Below, piece by piece: positions 10,501-17,274 of a stretch of DNA of 43,424 nt. The position numbers were made by a program, and so were the translations under genes. Source of the stretch: Hyphomicrobiales bacterium (lineage in GTDB: Bacteria > Pseudomonadota > Alphaproteobacteria > Rhizobiales > Devosiaceae); NCBI GenBank assembly GCA_027065555.1, contig JAMONS010000040.1:1-43424 (forward strand), given 5' to 3'. Numbering within the stretch: the stretch's first letter is position 1; every line of letters starts with the position of its first letter. The notes under the pieces were generated by a model. The model did not search any database. It saw only the letters and a program-made list of their open reading frames with translations, and had not been told where the DNA came from.

Positions 10501-10974
10501 CATTAAAGGATAACCAATTTTTGCCGCCATTTTAGCAACTTCGTCCATATCATCTGGCAGTGGATCAGTTGCAGGCACAACAGGAACATTTGATTTTATT
10601 GCCATATTGCGAGCCGCAACCTTATTGCCTAAATCACGCATGGTTTTAGCTTTAGGGCCAATAAAGATAATGCCAGCCTCCTCGCAAGCATCAACAAATT
10701 CGGGGCTTTCACTTAATAGGCCATAACCGGGGTGAATTGCGTCTGCACCGCTTAATTTTGCAATGCGAATATATTCTTCAATTTGCAAATAGGCCTCAAC
10801 TGGCCCTAAACCCTCACCAATTAAATATGATTCATCTGCCTTAAAACGATGTAGCGCCAACTTATCTTCATTGGCAAAAACCGCAACAGTTTTTAAGCTC
10901 AACTCGTTGGCTGCACGAAAAACACGAATTGCGATTTCACTACGATTAGCAACTAAGATTTTTTTAATTGGCAT
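7534..10974 (-). CDS. pyc: Pyruvate carboxylase
   Basis: A 1146-residue biotin enzyme that makes oxaloacetate from pyruvate, bicarbonate and ATP (anaplerosis). Domains in order: biotin carboxylase (1 to about 460; LVANRSEIAIRVFRA at the start, the ATP-grasp loop GGGGRGMR, and EVNPRIQVEHTVTEE); carboxyltransferase (about 530-810; TDTTMRDAHQSLLATR and the metal-site HLHMHDTSG); a linker/allosteric region; and a C-terminal biotinyl domain with EAMKMET, in which Lys1112 is biotinylated. The upstream 22 codons are excluded because AGAGG precedes ATG 10974 and the family begins M-P-[IK]-K-K-[IV]-L-V-A-N-R. All expected parts are present. Confidence 0.97.
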   Translation of the reverse strand: MPIKKILVANRSEIAIRVFRAANELSLKTVAVFANEDKLALHRFKADESYLIGEGLGPVEAYLQIEEYIRIAKLSGADAIHPGYGLLSESPEFVDACEEAGIIFIGPKAKTMRDLGNKVAARNMAIKSNVPVVPATDPLPDDMDEVAKMAAKIGYPLMLKASWGGGGRGMRRIMNEKDLRQEVPEGKREAKAAFGKDEMYLEKLIEQARHVEVQLLGDKHNNLVHLFERDCSVQRRNQKVVERAPAPYLDEKTRKELTDAALRLGNAANYQCAGTVEFLMDANSDEFYFIEVNPRIQVEHTVTEEVTGIDIVKAQIHVMNGEIIGTKQSGIPAQKDIKLNGHALQCRITTEDPEQNFIPDYGRITAYRGATGFGVRLDGGTAYSGAVITRFYDPLLEKLTCWAPDPIEAINRMDRALREFRIRGVATNLIFLENIIGHEKFRNNTYTTRFLDNTPELFDITKRKDRATKLLTYLADVSINEHPEVKGRAKPKKGAAKPKVPEFAAMDNLSGTRQILEQKGAKGLADWVKEQKQVLFTDTTMRDAHQSLLATRMRTFDIAAISSAYSKAMPNLFSLECWGGATFDVAMRFLNEDPWERLAKVRDGAPNILTQMLLRGSNGVGYTNYSDNVVEFFVKQAAKGGVDVFRVFDCLNWVDNMRVSMDAVIDSGKVCEGVLCYTGDMLEKERSTYNLKYYVKLAKQLEAAGAHILGIKDMAGLLKPEAAKKLISTLKQEVSIPLHLHMHDTSGAASASIMAACDAGVDIVDCAMDAMSGTTSQVCLGSIAAALKDTKRDGGFDAKAIREISFYWEGVRNQYAAFESDLRFGASEVYLHEMPGGQFTNLKEQARSMGLESRWHEVAKTYADVNLMFGDIVKVTPSSKVVGDMALFMVSSGLTRQDVEDPNIEIAFPDSVVGFFKGDLGQPPNGFPKALQEKVLKGKKPLSARPGAQLKPVDLEKKREEISQELGQEINDFELASYLMYPKVFSNFAKAQQNYGPTSVLPTPNYFYGLQSGEEIMADLKQGVSLVIRMLGNSATNDKGQVRVFFELNGQPRSIWVPDREKSSEIVVRAKAKADNEKEIGAPMPGVISTLLVKNGQKIEAGDVLLSIEAMKMETAIHAKTDGVIKEVLVNIGDQIDAKDLLVSFE

Positions 10975-11065
10975 ATCAGACCTCTTTAATAAAATTATCA
11001 TTATACTGTAGAGCAAATTACAAGCAAAACCGATACCCAAAACTGCTGAAATTAAGTTATTAAAC

Positions 11066-11479
11066 TTAAATTAACTGGTCTTTTAAATAGGCAATATCAT
11101 AGCCAGCCCTAAGAGCGGCGTTTATTATTTCATCAGCGCTCATTTTTCCCTTTTGCGCTAACGCCCAAAGAATTGTACAGCGAGTTCCTGTTTGACAATA
11201 TGCTAAAATAGGTTCTTTTGCACTTTTTAGCACTGTTTTTGTCTTAGCAATCATTTTTTCGCCAATTGCATTACGTCCAGCAACTGGAATATAATAGCAT
11301 TTGATATTTTCTTTATTTGCTACTTCTTCAATTTCATCAAAATCTGGCATTTCTTCAATTTCGCCATCGGGTCTATTAGATATAATACTAGAAAACCCTA
11401 ATTCTTTTATCTGCTTAATATCAGCAATTTCAATTTGATAAGCAACACTTATTTGATCGTTTAATTTAGCAATTTTCAA
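11066..11479 (-). CDS. TIGR01244 family protein (rhodanese/phosphatase-like, BLH fold)
   Basis: About 137 residues. This cytoplasmic family has a cysteine loop; here it is YCQTGTRC, with the nucleophile candidate Cys95 and Arg100. Members are annotated as sulfur transferases or dual-specificity-phosphatase-like; the true substrate is unknown. Family proteins begin M-x-I-x-x-[IL]-[ND]-x-x-x-S-V. That matches a TTG start at 11479 (then KIAKLNDQISV), preceded by AGGAT about 8 bases away. A longer frame from ATG 11506 exists. With the TTG start it overlaps the stop of the upstream binding-protein gene by four bases (TTGA), implying translational coupling. Confidence 0.72.
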   Translation of the reverse strand: MKIAKLNDQISVAYQIEIADIKQIKELGFSSIISNRPDGEIEEMPDFDEIEEVANKENIKCYYIPVAGRNAIGEKMIAKTKTVLKSAKEPILAYCQTGTRCTILWALAQKGKMSADEIINAALRAGYDIAYLKDQLI

Positions 11480-12486
11480 TTTATAGATCCTATCCATTTT
11501 TTCCATATTTCTTTACGCTCACTAACAAACCAGTTAGCAACTTCTTTTGCATCCTTTGTTCCCTCGCTTTGCAAAGCTAATAGCCTATTCATTTCTTTTA
11601 TTGGCATTGATGCCCGCTGGAAATATGCGGCAATTTGTGGGCTTTGAGTAAATAACTTATCTACTAGTATAATAGAAACAGGCTCGGGGGCAAAACTTGA
11701 AGCTTTAAGTTTAGTACACTCAATTTGCGCCAAACATTTTGCGTTTTTGCTATTATATTCACCCATATCAAGTTGCAAAAAATCTAATTGCGCAAGAATT
11801 GAATTTGGCTGCCAATAATAAAATAATATAGCTTCCCTTCTTGAAACAGCATCTGCAATTATATTATCTAATTCGAACCTATCGCTAGGCTCTACAATAT
11901 CAAAATAAGCATTTAAGCCAAGTGCTTTTAACATATTGCGATTAATTACTGAGCATGCCCAGTCCTTTGGACAAGAAATAAACTTTGCTTTTTGTCCATT
12001 AATTGAAAATACTTTGAAATAATCTTTTAATACAAGTGCGCTAGTTAAATCTGGATGGTTTTTAGCAATATAATGAGGAATAAACCAGCCCTCAAGTGCT
12101 GAGCCAGAAAAGCTAGGAGCAGCTTTTCGCATTATATTATTTTCTAAAGCTAAGTTCCATATTTCTGAAATGCGATTTACCCACATTTCAGGAGCGATTG
12201 ATGGCTCATAAGCAGTTGCCATAGAAGATGCTGTTGTAACCATGTCTCCAGAAATTATTTTCACATCACAACCATATTGCTCAGTAATAATTTGCGCATG
12301 AACATAGGCAAGTATTGCAGCGGATGGCCATTGCATTAGAGCAATAGAAACTGGCTCATTGCCACAAGCTGATGGCAAGTTAGAGAGGCCAGTTGGCACG
12401 GTTTCATTATTTTGTGCTAGAGCAATAAAAGGGAATAAAAAAAACATCTTCGCTATGAAAAATAATAAAGTCCTTTTTAATCGCAT
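11476..12486 (-). CDS. Periplasmic glycine betaine/choline-type substrate-binding protein (OpuAC/ProX family)
   Basis: About 336 residues. A signal peptide (MRLKRTLLFF, then a hydrophobic stretch ending in ALAQ) is followed by an OpuAC-like domain. Visible family traits are VSIALMQWPSAAILAYV near the N-terminus, APEMWVNRI, GSALEGWFIPHY and the FYYWQPNSILAQ segment, where tryptophans usually build the quaternary-amine cage. The C-terminus carries the usual Asn-x-Leu-Leu-Ala helix. No permease or ATPase gene is adjacent, so it is an orphan receptor here. The start at ATG 12486 is chosen because it opens the signal peptide; a GTG eight codons upstream is the alternative. Confidence 0.78.
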   Translation of the reverse strand: MRLKRTLLFFIAKMFFLFPFIALAQNNETVPTGLSNLPSACGNEPVSIALMQWPSAAILAYVHAQIITEQYGCDVKIISGDMVTTASSMATAYEPSIAPEMWVNRISEIWNLALENNIMRKAAPSFSGSALEGWFIPHYIAKNHPDLTSALVLKDYFKVFSINGQKAKFISCPKDWACSVINRNMLKALGLNAYFDIVEPSDRFELDNIIADAVSRREAILFYYWQPNSILAQLDFLQLDMGEYNSKNAKCLAQIECTKLKASSFAPEPVSIILVDKLFTQSPQIAAYFQRASMPIKEMNRLLALQSEGTKDAKEVANWFVSERKEIWKKWIGSIN

Positions 12487-12614
12487 TTTTCTAATCCAAA
12501 TTAATTTCACAAATCACTCTAAGTTTGGTTTTGATATTAAATCATATATCAATATTAATAAAGCTGATAAATTCTGGTGACTCTTGGTGCAATTATATGC
12601 AAAGATATTTTTAA

Positions 12615-12629
12615 CGAGATAACATCTCG
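12615..12629. promoter_or_regulatory. Short perfect palindrome upstream of the binding-protein gene
   Basis: CGAGAT at 12615-12620 and ATCTCG at 12624-12629 flank a 3-base centre, within a 218-bp gap between divergently transcribed binding-protein genes. It could be an operator or an RNA hairpin in the leader of the 12705 gene. The remainder of the gap is AT-rich. The AGAGGGAAA Shine-Dalgarno just before 12705 is strong. Confidence 0.3.
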
Positions 12630-12704
12630 CTAAACCATGTTAATTTTTAGGTGTTCTTAAATGCTAATATGGTTTTAACAATAACAAACTTTTAGAGGGA
12701 AATC

Positions 12705-13913
12705 ATGAAGATTTTGAAAAAAACTTTAACTCTTGGCGTAGCCGTTACAGCTCTTCTTGTTGCAGCACCAGCTTTTGCCCAAGATGTAAAATTTGGCTTT
12801 TTAGGCGGCTTTACTGGCCCGATTGAAAGCCTTACTCCACCAATTTTTGAGGGAGCAAAACTAGCAGCCGAACATGTAAATGCACAGGGTGGCATTGTTG
12901 GCGGCACACTTTCATTTGTATCAGGCGATACAACTTGCGCTGATGCAACAGCTGCGGCTAACGCTGCTGATAAGGCCGTAAATACTGATCAAGTAACAGC
13001 GATAATTGGTGCGCTTTGCTCTGGTGCTACTATTTCAGCTGCTAATAATGCTGGCATACCGGGCAATGTTGTAATGATTTCACCAGCTTCAACTTCGCCA
13101 TCTTTAACAACACTTGAAGATAATGATCTAGTGTTTAGAACTGCACCATCAGACGCTTATCAAGGTGATGTTATGGCTCGCCTATTGCTTTCAAAAGACA
13201 TAAAAGAAATTGCTATTTCTTATGTAAATAATGATTATGGCAAAGGCTTTGCCGATGCATTAGCCGCTTCTTTTGAGCAAAATGGCGGAACAGTTGCAGC
13301 ATCTGAAGGACATGAAGAAGGTAAAGCTGATTATCGTGCTGAACTTGGCTCTTTGGCAGCAACTGGTGCGCAAAATCTAGTTATTCTTGCCTATGCTTCT
13401 GGTTCTGGCCAAACAGTTCTTCGCCAAGCCGTTGAAAGCGGTGATTTCACAACTTATATTGGTGGTGATGGCATGGTTGGTGATGAAGCTCTAACTGGTA
13501 TTGATGCAAAGGCAGTTGAGGGCATGATTGCTACAAAACCGGGTTCACCTGAAGTTGCTGGCTCTACTATCTATGCTGATCTTGCAACAGCTGCTGGGCT
13601 TGATCCAACATCAATCTTTGCACCACAAGCCTATGATGGGGCATTTATCTTAGCACTAGCTGTTGAGAAAAATGGCTCTGGCGATCGTGCTGGTCTAAGC
13701 GCCGCCGTGCGCTCTGTTTCTTCTGCACCAGGTGAAGTTATCTTACCGGGCGAATGGGGAAAAGCAGTTGCTCTTCTTAAAGCTGGCAAAGACATAAACT
13801 ACGAAGGCGCTTCAGGCTCACATGAGTTTGATGCAGCTGGTGACGTACCAGGAACTATCGTTGAAATGGTAGTTAAGGGCGGAACATTCGTTGAAGTTGG
13901 CCCTGCTAAGTAG
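12705..13913 (+). CDS. Branched-chain amino acid-type ABC transporter substrate-binding protein (LivJ/BraC-like)
   Basis: A 402-residue periplasmic protein of the type I binding fold. The signal peptide MKILKKTLTLGVAVTALLVA is cleaved after about AFA (residue 25). The mature part starts VKFGFLGGFTGPIE and continues with a GAKLAAEHVNAQGG segment, the Leu/Ile/Val-binding family pattern. Later motifs include SPASTSPSL, AISYVNNDYGKGFADA and a FAPQAYDGAF segment. Two cysteines (TTCADAT and GALCSG) are placed as in family members with a disulfide. No liv permease or ATPase genes are adjacent. The good Shine-Dalgarno and strong terminator suggest a highly expressed monocistronic gene. The ligand is inferred only from family. 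Confidence 0.88.
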   Translation: MKILKKTLTLGVAVTALLVAAPAFAQDVKFGFLGGFTGPIESLTPPIFEGAKLAAEHVNAQGGIVGGTLSFVSGDTTCADATAAANAADKAVNTDQVTAIIGALCSGATISAANNAGIPGNVVMISPASTSPSLTTLEDNDLVFRTAPSDAYQGDVMARLLLSKDIKEIAISYVNNDYGKGFADALAASFEQNGGTVAASEGHEEGKADYRAELGSLAATGAQNLVILAYASGSGQTVLRQAVESGDFTTYIGGDGMVGDEALTGIDAKAVEGMIATKPGSPEVAGSTIYADLATAAGLDPTSIFAPQAYDGAFILALAVEKNGSGDRAGLSAAVRSVSSAPGEVILPGEWGKAVALLKAGKDINYEGASGSHEFDAAGDVPGTIVEMVVKGGTFVEVGPAK

Positions 13914-13945
13914 TTACTAAGTAATTATTTTAGAATAAATTATAT

Positions 13946-13982
13946 AAGCCCGATTGGAAGAAATTCTAATTGGGCTTTTTGT
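13946..13982 (+). terminator. Strong rho-independent terminator of the 12705-13913 gene
   Basis: The arms at 13946-13959 and 13964-13977 form a 14-bp stem with two G-T wobbles and a GAAA tetraloop, followed by a T run. The core is AAGCCCGATT. Confidence 0.93.
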
Positions 13983-13995
13983 TGAGAATTGTAGC

Positions 13996-14056
13996 ACTTC
14001 CCCTCTCCCCTTGCGGGAGAGGGTGGCACGCAAGGCGTGACGGATGAGGGGTTATG
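13996..14056. repeat. REP-like palindromic element
   Basis: CCCTCTCCC (14001-14009) pairs with GGGAGAGGG (14015-14023). CACGC (14027-14031) pairs with GCGTG (14035-14039). The outer CCCCTC can also pair with GAGGGG near 14046-14051. The GC-rich composition stands out sharply. Very similar CCCTCTCCC...GGGAGAGGG elements followed by a short CACGC hairpin are widely scattered in proteobacterial genomes (recalled, not searched). It sits directly behind a terminator, the usual REP niche. Confidence 0.7.
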
Positions 14057-14100
14057 GGTAAAACTATGTATAAATACTGTCGTTCTGTCAGGATAAAAAC

Positions 14101-14129
14101 TTGACAAACTATAGGTTTATCAGCATAAA
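14101..14129 (+). promoter_or_regulatory. Candidate sigma-70 type promoter for rplU-rpmA
   Basis: TTGACA at 14101-14106, a 17-base spacer, then CATAAA at 14124-14129. It lies about 150 bp upstream of the rplU ATG, in a gap otherwise containing only the REP-like element. A consensus -35 at ideal spacing upstream of a ribosomal protein operon is persuasive, though the -10 is imperfect. The implied leader of roughly 140 bases could host autoregulation; I see no strong hairpin in it. Confidence 0.55.
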
Positions 14130-14279
14130 CAGCCAACTTTGCGTAAATATTGAATGTTTGCGTTTAGCCTATATGTTAATTGCAGTTTGAGGTTCACGGT
14201 TTAATTAAGCCAAAAGACTATATTTATAGCACCATAAAGCGCGAAAATAATTCCACATAAGTGGATAAAGAGAGAAAAA

Positions 14280-14960
14280 ATGTTTGCAGTAATAAAAACT
14301 GGTGGCAAGCAATATAAAGTTGCTGAAAACGATATTATTAAAATTGAAAAATTAGAAGCACAGGCAGGACAAGATGTTTTGTTTGACAATGTTTTAATGG
14401 TTGGCTCAGGTGCTGATGTAAGCATTGGTGAGCCATTAGTAGATGGCGCAAGTGTTGTTGCCGAATTAATTGAAACCAAAAAACAAAAAACCATTATCAT
14501 CTTTAAGAAAAAACGTCGTCAAGGTTATCGTCGTCGCAATGGTCATCGTCAGTTGCTAAGCACAGTGCGCATTGTTGAAATTCTTACAGATGGTAAAAAA
14601 CCAAGCCCTAAAAAGGCAGTGGCTAAAAAAGTGGCGGATAAAAAGCCAGCACAAGCAAAAGCTGCTCCAGCGAAAGCGGCTACAAAAAAAGCAAGCGCTG
14701 ATTTTATTGATGACATCAAGCTAATTTCTGGTGTTGGCCCAGCCCTTGAGAAAAAATTACATGCAGCAGGTGTTAAATCACTTAAAGATATTGCAGCTTT
14801 TAAGAAAGCCGATATTGAGCGTGTTGATGCTGAGTTAAAATTTGGTGGTCGTATTGAGCGTGAAGAATGGATTGAGCAAGCAAAAGAACTTATTGCTGGC
14901 AAAGCCCCACGTGCAAAAGTCGATCAAAAAGCGGCTAAAGCAAGCAAAGATAAGAAATAG
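14280..14960 (+). CDS. rplU: 50S ribosomal protein L21 with C-terminal helix-hairpin-helix extension
   Basis: A 226-residue protein. Residues 1 to about 103 are the L21 core ([20 protein letters not shown] at the start, and [16 protein letters not shown] binding 23S rRNA). A Lys/Ala/Pro-rich linker follows at about 104-138. Then a domain at about 140-205 has [20 protein letters not shown], a helix-hairpin-helix-like pattern also seen in DUF4332-type and radixin-like domains. The tail is lysine-rich. Plain L21 is about 103 residues. The extended form occurs in many Hyphomicrobiales; its role is not established. The Shine-Dalgarno is AGAGAG. It is co-transcribed with rpmA 11 bp downstream. Confidence 0.96.
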   Translation: MFAVIKTGGKQYKVAENDIIKIEKLEAQAGQDVLFDNVLMVGSGADVSIGEPLVDGASVVAELIETKKQKTIIIFKKKRRQGYRRRNGHRQLLSTVRIVEILTDGKKPSPKKAVAKKVADKKPAQAKAAPAKAATKKASADFIDDIKLISGVGPALEKKLHAAGVKSLKDIAAFKKADIERVDAELKFGGRIEREEWIEQAKELIAGKAPRAKVDQKAAKASKDKK

Positions 14961-14971
14961 GAGCATAGGAA

Positions 14972-15238
14972 ATGGCACATAAAAAAGCAGGTGGTTCATC
15001 ACGCAACGGTCGTGATACAGCAGGCCGCCGTTTAGGAATTAAAAAATTTGGTGGTGAAAGCGTAGTTGCTGGCAATATTATTGTTCGTCAACGTGGCACA
15101 AAATGGCATGTAGGCAATAATGTTGGTCTTGGAAGAGATCATACAATTTTTGCGCTTATTGATGGCAATGTTTCTTTTTCAAAACGTGCTGGCAATAAAA
15201 CCTTTGTTTCGGTAGATCAAAGAAAAGCAGCCGAATAA
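14972..15238 (+). CDS. rpmA: 50S ribosomal protein L27
   Basis: An 88-residue protein beginning [20 protein letters not shown], the conserved N-terminal arm that reaches the peptidyl transferase centre, followed by LGIKKFGGE and an [14 protein letters not shown] segment. The start is preceded by AGGA at good spacing. It forms an operon with rplU. In many relatives obgE follows further along; here the next genes are a GNAT acetyltransferase and then an oppositely oriented gene, so obgE is not linked in this window. Confidence 0.98.
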   Translation: MAHKKAGGSSRNGRDTAGRRLGIKKFGGESVVAGNIIVRQRGTKWHVGNNVGLGRDHTIFALIDGNVSFSKRAGNKTFVSVDQRKAAE

Positions 15239-15303
15239 CCAGTTAAAATTATTTCAAGCTGGTGATTAATTCCCTAGCATGAAATCTATCTTGCAAATAT
15301 TTT

Positions 15304-15335
15304 AGGGGAACTGGTCAATCAGTTCCCCTTTTATT
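15304..15335 (+). terminator. Rho-independent terminator of rplU-rpmA
   Basis: AGGGGAACTG at 15304-15313 pairs with CAGTTCCCCT at 15320-15329 (a perfect 10-bp stem, 6-base loop), followed by TTTATTTT. Confidence 0.93.
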
Positions 15336-15358
15336 TTGCAGCTCCCCTTTTATTTTGG
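15321..15358 (+). repeat. 19-bp tandem duplication including the terminator arm
   Basis: 15321-15339 and 15340-15358 are consecutive 19-base copies differing at two positions; the shared part is TCCCCTTTTATTTTG. The first copy is the 3' arm and T-tract of the rpmA terminator. The second runs into the leader of the GNAT gene. Confidence 0.9.
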
Positions 15359-15366
15359 AAAAAATT

Positions 15367-15891
15367 ATGAATATTTTTGATTTTTTTGCAAAATTACCAG
15401 AGCCAATAATAAGTGAGCGCCTTATCTTAAGGAAATTCAATTCTGAAGATGTGGATATTTTGGCTCATTTGGCGAACAATAAAAAAATAAAAAAATTCCG
15501 TGCAAGCCTTCCGCACCCCTATACTAAAGAACATGCGATTGATTTTATAAATAACCTTGCATGTAATAAAAACGAACATGCTTTTGCTATTACTCTAAAT
15601 GGTGAATTTATTGGTACAATGAGTTTATATGAAAAAAAAGATAAGGTCGAACTTGGTTATTGGTTAGGCGAGCCATTTTGGGGTAATGGTTATGCAACAG
15701 AGGCGGTAAAGACTTTAATAAAGACAGCTAAAAATACTAATATTTGCCCTCCCATTCATGCACTTGTCATTACTGCTAATATTGCATCAATAAATGTACT
15801 AAAAAAATGCGGCTTTAACATAATAGATGAACGCATAGATGATTGCGGAGTGCATAAAGGGATAATGGTTACTTTTCTTAAATGTAAGTAA
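15367..15891 (+). CDS. GNAT family N-acetyltransferase (RimJ/RimL-like)
   Basis: 174 residues from ATG 15367; a TTG four codons earlier is possible. The N-terminus has ISERLILRKFNSEDVD, the acetyltransf_3 pattern. The acetyl-CoA region reads YWLGEPFWGNGYATEAV, where the usual Q/R-x-x-G-x-G/A loop becomes WGNGYA. The end has ANIASINVLKKCGF, the family's N-x-x-S-x-x-[VL]-x-x-K-x-G-F signature. It probably transfers acetyl from acetyl-CoA to an amine or a protein N-terminus; the substrate is unknown. Its place right after rpmA is common in Hyphomicrobiales. It is convergent with the next gene, with a 6-bp gap. Confidence 0.87.
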   Translation: MNIFDFFAKLPEPIISERLILRKFNSEDVDILAHLANNKKIKKFRASLPHPYTKEHAIDFINNLACNKNEHAFAITLNGEFIGTMSLYEKKDKVELGYWLGEPFWGNGYATEAVKTLIKTAKNTNICPPIHALVITANIASINVLKKCGFNIIDERIDDCGVHKGIMVTFLKCK

Positions 15892-15897
15892 TTACCC

Positions 15898-17193
15898 CTA
15901 CGTTAAATCCTGTTTTTGGCGCATTTCGTAGAGTTTGGTTGTTTTATCTGGAGTGGCATTTATTGAGGTAATAAGCTCACCCTTTTTAATAGCGCTAAGT
16001 GCTTTGCCGCCCTCAAGTAGGCCAACTGGAAGGCAAGATTTTTGTTTGGCCTCTTCATATTTCATAGTAAAAGAGCGATAACAAGTTTCTCCTATTGCAT
16101 CTATTTTTTCTCCAGCCATAATATCACGTTTTGCAATGGCGCAAACTTCTGCAACAGGCTTAGAAAGCGGCACCATATCTGCCTTGCCATGAAGCATGAT
16201 GCGGGCAACGCTTAATGGCACCTCAAGCGATGTAAGATGGTAGGGGCGAAAGAAACCATAATATGGCCCTGTGCCAATATGTAAATCGTCCATGCGCTCA
16301 ATAATTCGTGGGTGAGTAGCTTTGGCAATAACAAACACCCCCGGCGCAACCCCCTTGCCAATAGTATAATCCACCACGCCAATATTATTAAGAATACCGC
16401 CATCAGCTTTTGGAATAAGCACTTTTGCTAAATCTTCTCGTGATGCGTTTGGACCGTGCATTCCTGCAATATCAGGCACAAGGCCCGTTGCATTAGCTAT
16501 TGCCGCCATTTCAACAGCGGTTTTTGAGCCGTCAACAAATTCCACTAACAAACGAGGGTTCATATTACGCCTTGCGGCTTCTTCAATATAATCAGCAGGC
16601 ACTGCGCTATGTTTAAGCGGGTTATTTTTTCCCTTTCCAGCCGCAACAATAGTTAACCCCAAGGCTGAGCAAAATTCAATCAGCTCAAGACAAGAAGAGG
16701 GTTCATCGCCTGCTCCAAGCGTATAAATCACGCCCAACTTATCAGCCTGTGCCTTAAGGTATCGTCCAATAGTAATATCGGCTTCAACATTCATCATGAC
16801 AATATGCTTGTTGTGCTGCATGGCTAAAAGAATGAAATCTGCGGCAACTCCAGGTTTGCCTGTTGCATCAATAATTACATCAATTTGCTCTGTGCTTACC
16901 ATGAGTTCATTATCGCTAGTAATTGCAATTTTGCCCAATTCAAGCGCATTTGACATTTGCGATCGGGTATTTACTTCTTGCCCCATTTCGCTATTGCCAT
17001 AAGCAATATTTAGGGCATCAAAAACAGTATGTGGACGGCGGGCGCTAATGGCGGCTATTTCTATTCCGTCCATCAACATAATTTGCGTAACCAAATCTGT
17101 TCCCATTTCGCCACAGCCAATTATGCCAATGCGGATTGGGTTTTTTCTTTGCGCTAAATCGGCGGCAATGCCGCTAAGATGAATATTTGTCAT
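15898..17193 (-). CDS. COG4091-type NAD(P)-dependent oxidoreductase with C-terminal SAF domain
   Basis: 431 residues from ATG 17193 (MTNIHLSGI). The N-terminal Rossmann fold has IGIIGCGEMG at about 22-31, and IDVIIDATGKPGV further on. The middle (GAGDEPSSCLELIEFCSALG and a GKGKNN segment) resembles homoserine-dehydrogenase-like proteins. The C-terminal SAF/antifreeze-like domain includes AKRDIMAGEKID. COG4091 proteins are called predicted homoserine dehydrogenases, but they lack a proven role in threonine/methionine synthesis and are often found in sugar-acid catabolic loci. No such locus is visible here, so the substrate is open. A TTG 16 codons upstream opens a longer frame; the ATG matches the family N-terminus better. 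Confidence 0.75.
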   Translation of the reverse strand: MTNIHLSGIAADLAQRKNPIRIGIIGCGEMGTDLVTQIMLMDGIEIAAISARRPHTVFDALNIAYGNSEMGQEVNTRSQMSNALELGKIAITSDNELMVSTEQIDVIIDATGKPGVAADFILLAMQHNKHIVMMNVEADITIGRYLKAQADKLGVIYTLGAGDEPSSCLELIEFCSALGLTIVAAGKGKNNPLKHSAVPADYIEEAARRNMNPRLLVEFVDGSKTAVEMAAIANATGLVPDIAGMHGPNASREDLAKVLIPKADGGILNNIGVVDYTIGKGVAPGVFVIAKATHPRIIERMDDLHIGTGPYYGFFRPYHLTSLEVPLSVARIMLHGKADMVPLSKPVAEVCAIAKRDIMAGEKIDAIGETCYRSFTMKYEEAKQKSCLPVGLLEGGKALSAIKKGELITSINATPDKTTKLYEMRQKQDLT

Positions 17194-17274
17194 TTTTCTG
17201 CAATAACATTGCTTTGCCAATAAGAAAACGCCATAAAGCAAATATGTATAATTTTACACTTAAAAGATAAGAAA

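Noticed and set aside
9311-10535. Several open plus-strand frames within pyc
   Set aside because: They mirror conserved pyruvate carboxylase coding sequence, are rich in Ser/Cys/Leu as expected of antisense frames, and lack ribosome binding sites.
12359-12580. A 73-codon plus-strand frame over the binding-protein promoter
   Set aside because: It is antisense to the signal-peptide region of a clear gene and shows no family features or ribosome binding site.
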